From: Clostridium sp. C8-1-8
Lineage (GTDB): Bacteria > Bacillota > Clostridia > Clostridiales > Clostridiaceae
Reading direction: 5' to 3'
Length of the DNA stretch: 64,000 nt
Assembly: GCF_009928445.1 (NCBI RefSeq)
Contig: NZ_JAABNO010000026.1
Span: forward strand, 1-64,000
The notes beneath the pieces are model-generated. The model was not told the DNA's origin and did no database searches. It was given only the letters and a program-made list of their open reading frames with translations. Shown here one piece after another: positions 37,834 to 47,060 of the stretch (position 1 is its first letter; every line of letters starts with the position of its first letter). Position numbers and translations under genes: made by a program.

Positions 37834-38083
37834 AAAAGTAACTATCACTGGGCCTGGTATAAAAATACTTTCTTCTGTGTTAATGTTGTATAGGGTAATA
37901 AAGTGGCTACAATAAATTTTGTTGTCCAAAAACATTCATGTTTTTATAATAAAAAATCTACTTTTCAATTAGTACAAACCTTCGGCCTCAAGGTTGAAAT
38001 TTATGCTATAATTATAATAGTTTTACATATATTATCTTACAGCTGTTGCAACAATTAAAACATAATGAATAGAGGAGACATAT

Positions 38084-38671
38084 ATGAGTGAACGTCCAGT
38101 GCTATCAAAAGAACTAAATCCTGACACCTTTCTTCAATATTATTACTTAAAAGAAGAACTTATTTCATTTTGCAAAGAAAATGGACTTTCTAAAACTGGA
38201 GGAAAACAGGATATAAGTAAGAGAATAGAACATTTTTTGAGAACAGGTGAAAAATTAATAAACCCAATAGTTAAAAGAAAAAATGTTGACGTGAATTTGA
38301 ATGAACTATCTTTAGATAGCATTATTGAAGAAAATTTCGTATGTTCAGAAAAGCATAGAGCCTTTTTTAAAGCAGTAATAGGCAATAACTTTTCCTTTAA
38401 TGTTACTTTTCAAAAATATCTAAAAACCAGTGCAGGTAAAACATATTCTGATGCAGTAAATGAGTGGTATAAAATACAGGAAGCTAAAAAGAATAATAAA
38501 GGTAACTCACCTATAGATAATCAATTTGAATACAACACATATATTCGTGACTTTTTCAAGGACAACAGTGATAAAACCTTAAAGGAAGCAATTAAATGTT
38601 GGAAATTCAAAAAGGGGGCAGCAGGACATAATAAGTATGAGAGACAAGACTTATGTGCTCTTGAAAAATAG
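38084..38671 (+). CDS. SAP-domain protein (DUF6434-like)
   Basis: 195 aa. N-terminal DUF6434-like/SAP segment: YYYLKEELISFCKENGLSKTGGKQDISKRIEHFLRTGEK, a helix-turn-helix DNA-binding SAP motif. The C-terminal half contains two related stretches (NVTFQKYLKTSAGKTYSDAVNEWYKIQ and NTYIRDFFKDNSDKTLKEAIKCWKFKK), i.e. a duplicated motif 'F.K......KT..(D/E)A...W'. Cytoplasmic and probably nucleic-acid binding. GAGGAGA site. Terminator hairpin AATAGGC/GCCTATT at 38685-38714. Confidence 0.8.
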   Translation: MSERPVLSKELNPDTFLQYYYLKEELISFCKENGLSKTGGKQDISKRIEHFLRTGEKLINPIVKRKNVDVNLNELSLDSIIEENFVCSEKHRAFFKAVIGNNFSFNVTFQKYLKTSAGKTYSDAVNEWYKIQEAKKNNKGNSPIDNQFEYNTYIRDFFKDNSDKTLKEAIKCWKFKKGAAGHNKYERQDLCALEK

Positions 38672-38684
38672 TTACTTATAGACA

Positions 38685-38716
38685 AATAGGCAGCCTTTCA
38701 TAAGACCGCCTATTGT
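38685..38716. terminator. Hairpin terminator between convergent genes
   Basis: AATAGGC and GCCTATT arms around a ~15-nt loop, between the SAP-domain gene and the convergent GNAT gene. Short T-run only. Confidence 0.5.
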
Positions 38717-38721
38717 TAGAG

Positions 38722-39258
38722 TTATAGATCTTTATTTTCAAAGGTAAATACTAGCCTACATCCATCAAAAGTTTCGCCCTGCTTTTCATTGAAATTATCC
38801 TTTGTATAAGCTCTAATAGTTTTTCTCCAAAAGCTTTCTGCTCTAGGGTTTGTGCCATTTGGTGCTACATGTAGTCCCCACTTTCCTTTAAACTTATCAA
38901 ACACCTGCTTTGCTGCAATGGAACCAATATCTTTTCCTCTATAAGGTCTTAATAAAAAGAACTCATAAAGGTAATAATCCATCTCTTTAGGTGCGTATTT
39001 GCCAGTGGACACTAAATCAAACCCTGCTGGTTTCCCGTCTACCATTATGATGAAAGGAAACAGTTCATCAGGCTTGTGAAACCAAGTATCCTGTACATCA
39101 TATTGCTCAGCTAAGGTCTTTATAGGCTCAGTCTCATAAATACCATACTCATTAGGTAAATTTCCATAGAACTCAGATAAATCATGCAAATATAATGGAT
39201 AAAGATTTTTTATGATATTTGCATTTTGTTCATTTGCTAAAATTGCTTTTACTTCCAT
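38722..39258 (-). CDS. GNAT-family acetyltransferase
   Basis: 178 aa. LFPFIIMVDGKPAGFDLVSTG, YYLYEFFLLRPYRGKDIGSIAAKQVFDKFKGKW and NPRAESFWRKTI correspond to GNAT strands 2-3, the acetyl-CoA loop (YRGKDIG) and the last helix. Substrate unknown; resembles predicted acetyltransferases of the YhbS/Eis-less single-domain kind. GGAG site 8 nt before ATG. Spacer 39259-39592 beyond it has only partial family-C-like sequence. Confidence 0.85.
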   Translation of the reverse strand: MEVKAILANEQNANIIKNLYPLYLHDLSEFYGNLPNEYGIYETEPIKTLAEQYDVQDTWFHKPDELFPFIIMVDGKPAGFDLVSTGKYAPKEMDYYLYEFFLLRPYRGKDIGSIAAKQVFDKFKGKWGLHVAPNGTNPRAESFWRKTIRAYTKDNFNEKQGETFDGCRLVFTFENKDL

Positions 39259-39592
39259 AGCATAGTCTCCTATCTATAATCGATGTAATACTTTATAATA
39301 AAATTTAGATTTTCAAGTTTCCTATAAAAATAAGAGAGATCTTAAAAATAGATATAAACTCAAAATGTTGTCTCCTTAGATATGGCTCCTCATTCAAAAG
39401 TTTATCATTTATAATCTGTTAAAATAACATATTAAATTAAGTTGGCATTAATTCGATGCTTTAATAAGATTGGACAAATAATTTATACTTTTTATTCATA
39501 TCCCACCGATGTATCACTCCATAATTTTTTATATCTCTATTTAAATAAAAGTAAGACAAAAGCCCTTCACTCTTAATATTAAAAATCTATTT

Positions 39593-40363
39593 CTACTTCT
39601 TTCCTATATATAGTCCATGCTCGCTGATGCCCAATGTAGTCCTGTTTTCACACATACTTAAATGCATCCTCACATATCTTTCAAAAGTATCTTCTGACAT
39701 TTTTTCAAGAGTATCTCGCATGCAAAACAATGGTCCGTCAGAAGCAATATTGTACAATTGATTAATATTAAACTTCTTCATTTCATTTTCAACCATTTCT
39801 GGCGATGAAGCATAAAAAAGATTAGAATTTTCTAAATGTCCCTTCTGCATATAATACTCAAACCTATTGAAATTTAACAACATTTCTTCAGCATGCCCAA
39901 AAAAATTAGCATACCTATTAATATATGCTAATGCGTATATTCCGCCTTTCTTTAGCACTCTCAAACTTTCAGATATACTCTTCTCCCGTTTGTCATCCTC
40001 ACATATATGATAGTAAGACCCAAAATTAAGTACAATATCAAAGCTTTCGTCTTTAAAACGTGATAAATCTAAAATGCTGCCTTCATAAATATCTTTAAGC
40101 ACTGGAGTGTATTTCTGCTGTTCACGAATCATATTAACATTAACATCTATTAAGTCTCCTGCCACAATACTGTGCCCTTCTTTAGCAAGTGCAAATGCAT
40201 ATTTGCCAGAGCCAGCACAGGCATCCAAAATACTACTATTTTTAGGGATTGCTTTATTCAGATATGTCATTGTGGTAATATACTCCACTCTACCAGGGTT
40301 TGATTCTAAACGTTCACTTTCATCATTAAACTCATGATAAAACCTGAGAATTTCGTCTTCCAT
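39593..40363 (-). CDS. Class I SAM-dependent methyltransferase
   Basis: 256 aa from ATG 40363 (GGGGG 8 nt upstream; the ATG 6 nt earlier is too close). SILDACAGSGKYAFALAKEGHSIVAGDL is motif I (SAM binding), DIVLNFGSYYHI motif post-I/II, SLRVLKKGGIYALAYINRY motif III. Substrate unknown. Single gene, not related closely to the three methyltransferase paralogues further on. Confidence 0.88.
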   Translation of the reverse strand: MEDEILRFYHEFNDESERLESNPGRVEYITTMTYLNKAIPKNSSILDACAGSGKYAFALAKEGHSIVAGDLIDVNVNMIREQQKYTPVLKDIYEGSILDLSRFKDESFDIVLNFGSYYHICEDDKREKSISESLRVLKKGGIYALAYINRYANFFGHAEEMLLNFNRFEYYMQKGHLENSNLFYASSPEMVENEMKKFNINQLYNIASDGPLFCMRDTLEKMSEDTFERYVRMHLSMCENRTTLGISEHGLYIGKK

Positions 40364-40461
40364 TTTCATTACCCCCAAACTATTTAAAGTTAATACATAG
40401 TATTACTAGAAGTAAAATTTAACTGTAGGTTGTCTATTTTTCCGACAATTGCTTTAGATAC

Positions 40462-40488
40462 GGGACAGAAGCTCCGTCCCCGTGTCCC
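40462..40488 (-). repeat. REP-like (family D) palindrome abutting a stop codon
   Basis: Minus strand GGGACACGGGGACGGAGCTT then CTGTCCC begins right after the TAA stop of the MBL-fold hydrolase gene. Confidence 0.8.
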
Positions 40489-41136
40489 TTAGTTGTACTT
40501 CATCAGGGCAATTCCTGAATATTCTCTAATATTGGTGCTGTTTAGTTCCAGTTCTTTGTATTCTTTTACTTGCAGAGCAGATGCTGCTAAGAATTTATCA
40601 ACTTTTGCAAATGCTAGCCCCATTGGGCCTAGTGCTTTTGTTCTGTAGTGCATTGGAATAACCACTGTTGGATTTAATTTATGCATTACCTTTACTGCAT
40701 CAGCAGCATCTATGGTAAAGCCTCCCCCAACAGGAACAAGCAGTATATCTACCTCTCCTATTTCCTTTACTAGATCATCACTTAACGTATGACCTAAATC
40801 TCCGCAATGACAAAGCTTTATTCCGTCTATTGTAAAGTTATATACTATATTTTTACCTCTTTTTGCTCCTGACACTTTATCATGAAAGGTTTCCACACCT
40901 TTTATCTCTATGCCATGTTCTAAAAAACTACCAGTTTTATTTATGTGTACAAAGCTGCCCTTAACCGCTTGTATATAATTATGATCTCCATGTACATGGC
41001 TGGTTGCTACTATTTCCGCTTCAATTTCTTCTGGCAATTTATATCCTAGCATATTTTTGTAAGGATCTATCAGTATTCTTGTACCATTTTCCGATGTTAT
41101 CATAAAACATGAGTGTCCATACCATTTAATTTTCAT
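40489..41136 (-). CDS. UlaG-like metal-dependent hydrolase (MBL fold)
   Basis: 215 aa. WYGHSCFMITSENGTRILIDP, TSHVHGDHNYI (HxHxDH), KLCHCGDLGHTL and PMHYRTKALG are the zinc and fold motifs of the UPF0173/UlaG-like beta-lactamase-fold group, normally RNA- or sugar-lactone-type hydrolases with unclear substrate. Normal length. AAGGAGG site. Its stop codon abuts a REP-like palindrome. Confidence 0.9.
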   Translation of the reverse strand: MKIKWYGHSCFMITSENGTRILIDPYKNMLGYKLPEEIEAEIVATSHVHGDHNYIQAVKGSFVHINKTGSFLEHGIEIKGVETFHDKVSGAKRGKNIVYNFTIDGIKLCHCGDLGHTLSDDLVKEIGEVDILLVPVGGGFTIDAADAVKVMHKLNPTVVIPMHYRTKALGPMGLAFAKVDKFLAASALQVKEYKELELNSTNIREYSGIALMKYN

Positions 41137-41236
41137 TGAAAATCCCTCCTTGCTAACTCATATTTATTTTATTATGTGCTGCAAAGTAAGTACATACTTC
41201 GTTTAATAAGAGTGAGCTTCAGGTTCAGTGAAATAG

Positions 41237-41989
41237 TTATGGTTTCCTTGCTAAATATAAAACTATGGTATCCTTTAGAGTTATCTTGTTACCGAAACTA
41301 AGGATTACATCTCTAATTCCTTTATAAAAGCTTGATTTATAAGGCTCCTTTAGGGTTATGTGAGGAGCATGGGTACTTATCCAAGCTACATATTCATCAG
41401 CATTAAGCTCTCTGGTTTTGTTATAACTACGGCATTCAATATCAGTAAAACCATATTTTTCAGTATTATTGTACTCTATATGGCAGGTATAATCTGTTTC
41501 TGGATGAAAATACTTATCGTAAACTTCCTGCAGCTTCATATATAAAAGCTCATTAGCACTCTTTTCATCTGTTTTAGTAAACATCATGGCAAAAGTTCCA
41601 TGACTTTTTAGCATGTGGTAGACTTTTGGAAAAGCAATTTCCTCTGGTATCCATTGAATAGTCGCTGCTGAATATACCAAATCAAATTGATTATGTCCAA
41701 AATCATAGCTTTCAAAGTCAGCGTTTACAAGGTGAAAATTCTCATAGCAGCTAAATTTATTTTTTGTATACTCCGCAAGCTTCTCCCCAAGTTCAATGGC
41801 TAAATAATTACAGCCTGTCTTCAATATAGGCTCTGTAGCCTGCCCAGTGCCTGGACCAATTTCAAGAGTTGCTTTTTCATTATCAAGCTTTGAGTATTGT
41901 ATAATGTCAGTGAAAACTTCATCACAATAACGGGTTCTCCATTTGTCAAATTCCTCAGGAATACTATTAAAAACCTTCCTAAAATCCAT
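41237..41989 (-). CDS. Class I SAM-dependent methyltransferase (paralogue 1)
   Basis: 250 aa from ATG 41989 (GGAAGTG upstream). DFRKVFNSIPEEFDKWR then TLEIGPGTGQATEPILKTGCNYLAIELGEKLAEYTKNKF (motif I and the acidic loop), FDLVYSAATIQWIPEEIAFPKVYHMLKSHGTFAMM. Clearly related along its whole length to the genes at 44099 and 47061 but the most diverged of the three. These resemble trans-aconitate/ubiquinone-type small-molecule methyltransferases; substrate unknown. Confidence 0.88.
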   Translation of the reverse strand: MDFRKVFNSIPEEFDKWRTRYCDEVFTDIIQYSKLDNEKATLEIGPGTGQATEPILKTGCNYLAIELGEKLAEYTKNKFSCYENFHLVNADFESYDFGHNQFDLVYSAATIQWIPEEIAFPKVYHMLKSHGTFAMMFTKTDEKSANELLYMKLQEVYDKYFHPETDYTCHIEYNNTEKYGFTDIECRSYNKTRELNADEYVAWISTHAPHITLKEPYKSSFYKGIRDVILSFGNKITLKDTIVLYLARKP

Positions 41990-43363
41990 GAAAATCACTT
42001 CCTTCATAATTATATAATTGTAGAATTGTTTTTTTAAGTTCTCCTTTTTATATCAATATTAGTTATCTTAGTTTGATTTGATATGATAGCATACTATTTC
42101 ATTATATAATTATAAAGCAAAAGTTACCATATTTGTTTTTATGTTGAAGTAGTTTTTTCCGCTATTCAATTGCGATAAGCTTATAATCAAGCTGTTGTAA
42201 TTTTACATATACCTGATGCATAGATCTTGCAATTTTTACTGGTATGTATTAAATAATTTAAATATACAACTACTTCAATGCTTTAACTGAAAATTAAACT
42301 CTCCCTTAATCTACGCAACTCTATTTTGAAGTAGTATATCATTTTGTAATAAAATTTATATTTTCAAATTCCCATTTTATAATCATGATGAGCCTTGAAG
42401 ATACATTGCAGAGCGTAGTGGTGTATCTTTATATTCAGACCTATATTGATATGTATTCAAAAAATGTTGTTAGTGTTTTTACCTCGTACAAGGTTAAGCT
42501 TTTAATTTAAAATTATCAATTATCTATAAGACTAAAGCTTTAGAACTGATATAAGAAAGCTTTATCAGAATCAAAAATTTATTCTTGCAGCTTTATTGAT
42601 TTTTCAATATGCATCTGAATTTTTTATAACAATAAGTGTAGTATTTAATCGTACTGAATCTTAATATTTGGCTTTGTTTTAAATAAATGCTTATAAATTA
42701 GAGACACTCCAATCTTATGCTATTATTAGTCAACTAAATAAGAGTTTGCGGTTAGCCTATGCAGATATAGCTACTATTTTATCAGGTGTTTCTATTCTTT
42801 CTTGTCTTGATAAAGAACAATTATTCAACCCTATCGAAGAAATAATTACAACTTTTTTCCTATGCATAAACTTAGCACAAGAAGTTAGAGAGAGTTGGTG
42901 TTCACAAGGTAAACTATGCACTTATTGCACTTATTAAATGGTAGTTAGAGCTGGGAAGCATAAGGGCTAAAAACTTTATAGTTCCAAGCAATGTACCACA
43001 TTCGTATGCTAAAATGAAAAACTAAAAATAAAGAACTAACCTATGAACGGCACATGTTATATTTTGTAAATAATGTTATAATAAGTGTGATTGAAATCTA
43101 TAGTTTAATAACCAATAGTATATTAAAGCGACCTAATTCTAAAATACAACTTATTGAAAATCAAATAACTTCCTATAAGTATTATCATAATATCAATATC
43201 TTTTTAAATACAGCCTAATATTTGCTAAAGAATCTCTACCATGAGCTACAATGCATATGTTATAACTTGTAAGATGTTCTACAATAAGCATTAAATACAA
43301 CTTAGAGTGTTTTGCAATATTACTTTACTATTCATTACTGAAATAACAAAGGAGACTATTATA
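41990..43363. other. Long spacer filled with repeats and decayed sequence
   Basis: About 1.37 kb. Inverted TTGAAGTAGTT (42144-42154) and AACTACTTCAA (42268-42278) bound a ~135-bp MITE-like element; a third related end is at 42331. A family-C-like copy spans 42332-42433. An open but start-less protein-like stretch lies at 42685-42937. No other gene seen to 43363. Confidence 0.5.
42685..42937 (+). pseudogene. Possible gene remnant, unknown
   Basis: In-frame run of ~83 codons after a TAA, with protein-like composition (YKLETLQSYAIISQLNKSL, LAYADIATILSGVSIL, LFNPIEEIITTFFLCINLAQEVRESW) but no start codon with a ribosome site. It may be the tail of a decayed gene. Not recognised; could also be chance. 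Confidence 0.25.
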
Positions 43364-43876
43364 ATGAAAGAAAATTTAGAAACGAATAGATTGATTATTA
43401 GAAGTACGAAGATTGAAGATACTGATTTTTGTTTGGATATATGGTTAGATGATGAAATGGGGAAATATTTATCAGACCCACCTCGTGAAAAAGCAGGAGG
43501 TATATATTTAAAGTGGAAGGAAAATGTAGAAATTTATTCTGGTTGCTATTACTTTGTTGCAGTATCAAAGGAAACTGATTGCTATATTGGAACATGCAGT
43601 GCCGTTCCAAGCGAAGATAAAAAGCACTGGGATTTAGGATATGCCATTCATAAAAGCTATTGGAATCAAGGATATGCTACAGAAATGATAAAGGCACTAA
43701 TTGATTTTTGTCATCTTAATGGTGCAATAAAAATAACTGCTCCAGTAGCAAAAGAAAATATAGCTTCAAATGCTGTCTTAAAGAAGCTTAACTTTTATGT
43801 TGAAAAAGAAGGTACTTTTAAAAAAAGCGGTACTGACATTGTATACGATGAGTACATATACAGACTTGACTTATAA
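43364..43876 (+). CDS. GNAT acetyltransferase (RimJ/RimL type)
   Basis: 170 aa from ATG 43364, 10 nt behind AAAGGAG. LETNRLIIRSTKIEDTDFCLDIWLDDEMGKYLSDPP, WDLGYAIHKSYWNQGYATEMIKALIDFC, VAKENIASNAVLKKLNFYVEKEG are acetyltransferase_3 motifs (NQGYAT loop). Substrate unknown. Monocistronic. Confidence 0.87.
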   Translation: MKENLETNRLIIRSTKIEDTDFCLDIWLDDEMGKYLSDPPREKAGGIYLKWKENVEIYSGCYYFVAVSKETDCYIGTCSAVPSEDKKHWDLGYAIHKSYWNQGYATEMIKALIDFCHLNGAIKITAPVAKENIASNAVLKKLNFYVEKEGTFKKSGTDIVYDEYIYRLDL

Positions 43877-43907
43877 TAATTACTAATTGATTATTTTAAT
43901 AAAGTTA

Positions 43908-43972
43908 TAAGGTTCCACCCCCCACATTTCTTTAATACATTCACGTATACTAATCTAATTAATATGGTCACC
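43908..43972 (-). repeat. Family-E remnant, copy 1
   Basis: Minus-strand reading gives VYVNVLKKCGGWN, similar in DNA and peptide to copy 2 at 50281-50365 (VYMNVFKKCGWSF). Degenerate shared segment of unknown origin. Confidence 0.4.
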
Positions 43973-44000
43973 CTTTTAAAAGTAATTTTAGCAGACTGTG

Positions 44001-44071
44001 TATAATTAATTTATACATGTTCGATAATCACAGCTTCTTAAGATTATCTGGCATGCATAAATTAATATATT
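44001..44071. repeat. Family-A repeat, short copy
   Basis: TATAATTAATTTATACATG at the left and CATGCATAAATTAATATAT at the right; ~70 bp, internally shortened. Confidence 0.5.
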
Positions 44072-44098
44072 AAAATTATATTTTATTAATAATATCAG

Positions 44099-44881
44099 CT
44101 AAGGTTTTCTTGCCAGCTGCAAATCTATGGTATCATAAGCATCAATTTTTCCTCCGTAACTGTCAATTACAGCTTTCAATTTACTGAAGAATTCTTCTCT
44201 ATCAGCTTTTTCCATTGCAATATATTCTGAATATGTGCCTATAAAATTAATGTACTCTTGGGAACTAAAGGTTCTTGTTCTGTGATATAATTTGTATTTT
44301 ATATCAATAAAACCGTATTTCCTACTGATTTCTGCTCTTTCTTTGCATTTCTCTTCGCTGTATTCTGGGCCAAGGTTATTGGTTGGCATATATTGTGAAT
44401 ATACCTCCTGCATAGCAAGATGCATCTCTTCTCTTCCTTTATCTTTGTAAGAATGATTGGCAAAGCGAGCAAATATTCCACCGCTTTTTAACATTTCATA
44501 TACCTTTGTATATCCCAGTTCTTCAGGTATCCAATGAAAAGCAGTGGCTGAATATATCATGTCATATGAATTAGGTGGGCACTGATAATCTTGAAAAGAA
44601 GTATTCTCTACGTTAAGGTTCTTGTAGGTGCTAAATTTTTGTTTTGTATACTCTGCTAACTTATCTCCTAATTCTATAGCTGTTATAGAACAGCCTTTCT
44701 GAAGAATAGGTAATGTAGCTTGGCCTGTTCCAATACCTACTTCAAGCACCTTACTTGATGAATTAATTTTCTTATATCGGAAAATATCTTCATACAATTC
44801 TGCAACATAAGTTGGTCTCCATTTGTCATATTCCGCATACATGTCATTAAAGGTTGTTTCTAATCCTTCAATTATAGCCAT
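44099..44881 (-). CDS. Class I SAM-dependent methyltransferase (paralogue 2)
   Basis: 260 aa. AEYDKWRPTYVAELYEDIF, VLEVGIGTGQATLPILQKGCSITAIELGDKLAEYTKQKFS, YDMIYSATAFHWIPEELGYTKVYEMLKSGGIFARF. Nearly the same protein as the gene at 47061 and related to the one at 41237: a recent local duplication. GAGGAGG site. Substrate unknown, cytoplasmic. Confidence 0.9.
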   Translation of the reverse strand: MAIIEGLETTFNDMYAEYDKWRPTYVAELYEDIFRYKKINSSSKVLEVGIGTGQATLPILQKGCSITAIELGDKLAEYTKQKFSTYKNLNVENTSFQDYQCPPNSYDMIYSATAFHWIPEELGYTKVYEMLKSGGIFARFANHSYKDKGREEMHLAMQEVYSQYMPTNNLGPEYSEEKCKERAEISRKYGFIDIKYKLYHRTRTFSSQEYINFIGTYSEYIAMEKADREEFFSKLKAVIDSYGGKIDAYDTIDLQLARKP

Positions 44882-44899
44882 TGATATTTCCTCCTCTTA

Positions 44900-45022
44900 T
44901 AGGTATCCAACAACTATTAATTTATACATACCTGATGATCATAAACAAAATGGAATCATCTAATCCCTAGAAGCCTGTATCATCGAATATTTATAAATTA
45001 AATTTTCATAAAGTATACCTAT
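44900..45022. repeat. Family-A repeat copy
   Basis: TAGGTATCCAACAACTATTA at the left (complement mirrored) and AAATTTTCATAAAGTATACC at the right, ~123 bp. It lies in the 5' leader of the 44099 methyltransferase gene. Confidence 0.55.
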
Positions 45023-45107
45023 ATATAAATTATTAATTGATTTAAGAAACTGAAGAAGAACGTAATAACAAGTTAATTATATTAATTATTCAGACACAGA
45101 ACTCTCA

Positions 45108-45686
45108 TTAAAATCCCATGGCTTTTTTAACTACTTCCATCTGTTCTTTTGATGTCAATAATTCCAATAGTTTAAAGGCAACTCCTGATGCTGTCTGTGG
45201 ACAATATGAAGTAATAATATTCTTATCTATTACTATAGGCTCATTAACTACCGCTACTGAAAACTCAGCTAACTGCTTTTGACGATACCCATCTCTCAAA
45301 TGATAAGTTGTTGCTTTACGATTATTCAACACTCCACTTTTCCCTAAGGGTAAGGCAGCAACACAAATAGTTGCAATGATTTTTCCCTTGGCTTCAAATT
45401 CTCTAATTAGGTTTAAAAACTTTTCGTCATATGCTTCTTCATAAAATCCATACTCCTCAAACCCTCCTGGAATTGCTAATGCATCATATTTATCAACATC
45501 TATATCATCTATTAAACGATCTACTGCTATAGGAATATTAAAAGTACTCATAACCTCTCTGTTAAATCCACAGGTTTCAACTTGCACATCATATCCATAA
45601 TCATTCCTTGCCCAACCTAAAACATCCACAAAAGCACTAAACTCCATGGTTTCAAAGCCCTTGGCCAAAAGTAACAATGTTTTCAT
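45108..45686 (-). CDS. DJ-1/PfpI family protein
   Basis: 192 aa from ATG 45686 (GGAGGAGAAGG upstream). KTLLLLAKGFETMEFSAFVDVLGWA, YDALAIPGGFEEYGF and IATICVAALPLGKSGVLNNRKATTYH are the ThiJ/DJ-1 features, with the nucleophile Cys in ATICVAA and Glu in the GFE segment. Of the DJ-1 subgroup usually annotated as deglycase, chaperone or 4-methyl-5(b-hydroxyethyl)-thiazole phosphate protein. Exact activity not predictable. Single gene. Confidence 0.88.
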   Translation of the reverse strand: MKTLLLLAKGFETMEFSAFVDVLGWARNDYGYDVQVETCGFNREVMSTFNIPIAVDRLIDDIDVDKYDALAIPGGFEEYGFYEEAYDEKFLNLIREFEAKGKIIATICVAALPLGKSGVLNNRKATTYHLRDGYRQKQLAEFSVAVVNEPIVIDKNIITSYCPQTASGVAFKLLELLTSKEQMEVVKKAMGF

Positions 45687-46123
45687 ATCCTTCTCCTCCA
45701 CTTTACCTACAAACTCTTACAGCCCAAAATTAAGTAAATACTAAATAATTAAATTATACGTAATACTTACTTCAGGCATATATCCATTATACATTTACCA
45801 ACCATCATATTCCATATTTGTTTTTATGTAACTATTGATTTTATAACTATGTCTGCTATTTCAGCAAATTTACTGCTGATTTATGGTGAGGTTCTACTTA
45901 TTTACTATGTATATTAAACTACTTATTAAATAAATTAGAGTAATCTACCATATATTCTTCTTAAAGATATACCAATTCAAGCCTAAATCTATTTTCACCC
46001 CCCCTAAAACCTCCCAGTGACAAATTGGAAAATATGTTATAATAATGATTAAACTAAATTATAATCAGTTGTAGTTTAGAACGAGGTAGTACAACTATAT
46101 AAAAGTATTTGGAGGGGATAATA
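45687..46123. other. Spacer upstream of the OPRT gene
   Basis: 437 bp between divergent genes. A partial family-C end lies at 45962-46000 (AAAGATATACCAATTCAAGCC). TATAATGATTAAACTA-type sequence near 46037-46060 could be the OPRT promoter but is not decisive. No attenuator was recognised. Confidence 0.35.
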
Positions 46124-46648
46124 TTGAGACGAGAAGACTTGTGTAAAGCAATTTATGAAGTAGCACACTTAGAAGGAACTTTTAAGCTGAGGTCCGGACA
46201 AGTTTCAAATGAATATTTTGATAAATATCTATTTGAATCTAATCCAGCAATTTTGAAAGGAATTGCTAAACATCTGGCAGAGCAATTACCGGATGGTACA
46301 GAAATTCTAGCAGGTTTAGAAATGGGTGGAATTCCAATAGCAACAGCCTTATCAATTGAAACAGGAATTCCAGTAGTATTTGTAAGAAAAAAAGCTAAAG
46401 AATATGGTACGTGCAAATTGGCAGAAGGAATTGACTTTAGAAATAAAAAAGTATGTATTATAGAGGATGTTGTCACAACTGGTGGGCAAATATTATTAAG
46501 TGCAGAGGATTTAAGAGGCTTTGGAGCAAAATTAGAGAATGTACTATGCGTTATAGAGAGAAATCCTGATGGACGAAAAAAGCTTAAAGAATCCGGATTG
46601 GAGTTAAAAGCACTTTTCACAATGGATGAATTGAAAGTACATAAATAA
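46124..46648 (+). CDS. pyrE: Orotate phosphoribosyltransferase
   Basis: 174 aa from a TTG at 46124, chosen because GGAGGGG lies 6 nt before it; the earlier TTG overlaps that site. It makes OMP from orotate and PRPP in pyrimidine synthesis. FKLRSGQVSNEYFDKYLFESNP, LAGLEMGGIPIATALSIETGIPVVFVRKKAKEYG and the PRPP loop VCIIEDVVTTGGQIL are diagnostic. It is alone, without the other pyr genes, so it may be a salvage-type or second copy. Confidence 0.9.
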   Translation: MRREDLCKAIYEVAHLEGTFKLRSGQVSNEYFDKYLFESNPAILKGIAKHLAEQLPDGTEILAGLEMGGIPIATALSIETGIPVVFVRKKAKEYGTCKLAEGIDFRNKKVCIIEDVVTTGGQILLSAEDLRGFGAKLENVLCVIERNPDGRKKLKESGLELKALFTMDELKVHK

Positions 46649-46721
46649 ATCAAGAGCACAGTTTCACCACAAGGGTTATTTATAGATCTCATATTTTTAA
46701 GTGCAAGCTTTTTTCAAACTA

Positions 46722-46825
46722 TAGGGAACCAAATTCAACTATTAATTTATACATGCTGCAAAGATACCTAGAATCCGCGATTTTTCAACATGCATAACTT
46801 AAGCTTTCGTAATGCCCCCTATATA
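46722..46825. repeat. Family-A repeat copy
   Basis: TATAGGGAACCAAATTCAAC at the left is mirrored by ...AATGCCCCCTATA at the right, with AATTTATACATG / CATGCATAACTTAAGC inner arms. Shows the TATAGGG outer end most clearly. Confidence 0.6.
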
Positions 46826-46842
46826 TTAACCCGCAGTGAAAA

Positions 46843-46884
46843 GAAAAATCACCACTGAAATGCTTATACAGTGGTGATTTTCAA
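46843..46884. terminator. Hairpin terminator
   Basis: GAAAAATCACCACTG pairs with CAGTGGTGATTTTC around an 11-nt loop. Lies between the convergent OPRT and methyltransferase genes. Confidence 0.75.
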
Positions 46885-47060
46885 ATAAACAACAACTCTG
46901 CTAAATCAATGTATGTTATCTGAATAAAAATAAAGCAAGTATACTTCCATACATGCTTTCTATTTATTAGAATCTATAAATATTAGTATTAAATAGCTCA
47001 CTTTGATAAGTAGAAGCTCTGTATTCTTCGGCAAAACTACCTGCCACGTTAATAAGACAG

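Noticed and set aside
40441-40490. REP-like palindrome considered as the terminator of the MBL-hydrolase gene
   Set aside because: It can fold, but no T-run follows and the same sequence recurs at unrelated loci, so it is treated as a mobile repeat first.
46153-46692. 179-codon reading on the opposite strand of the OPRT gene
   Set aside because: Shadow of pyrE; no start signal, and the sense frame carries clear OPRT motifs.
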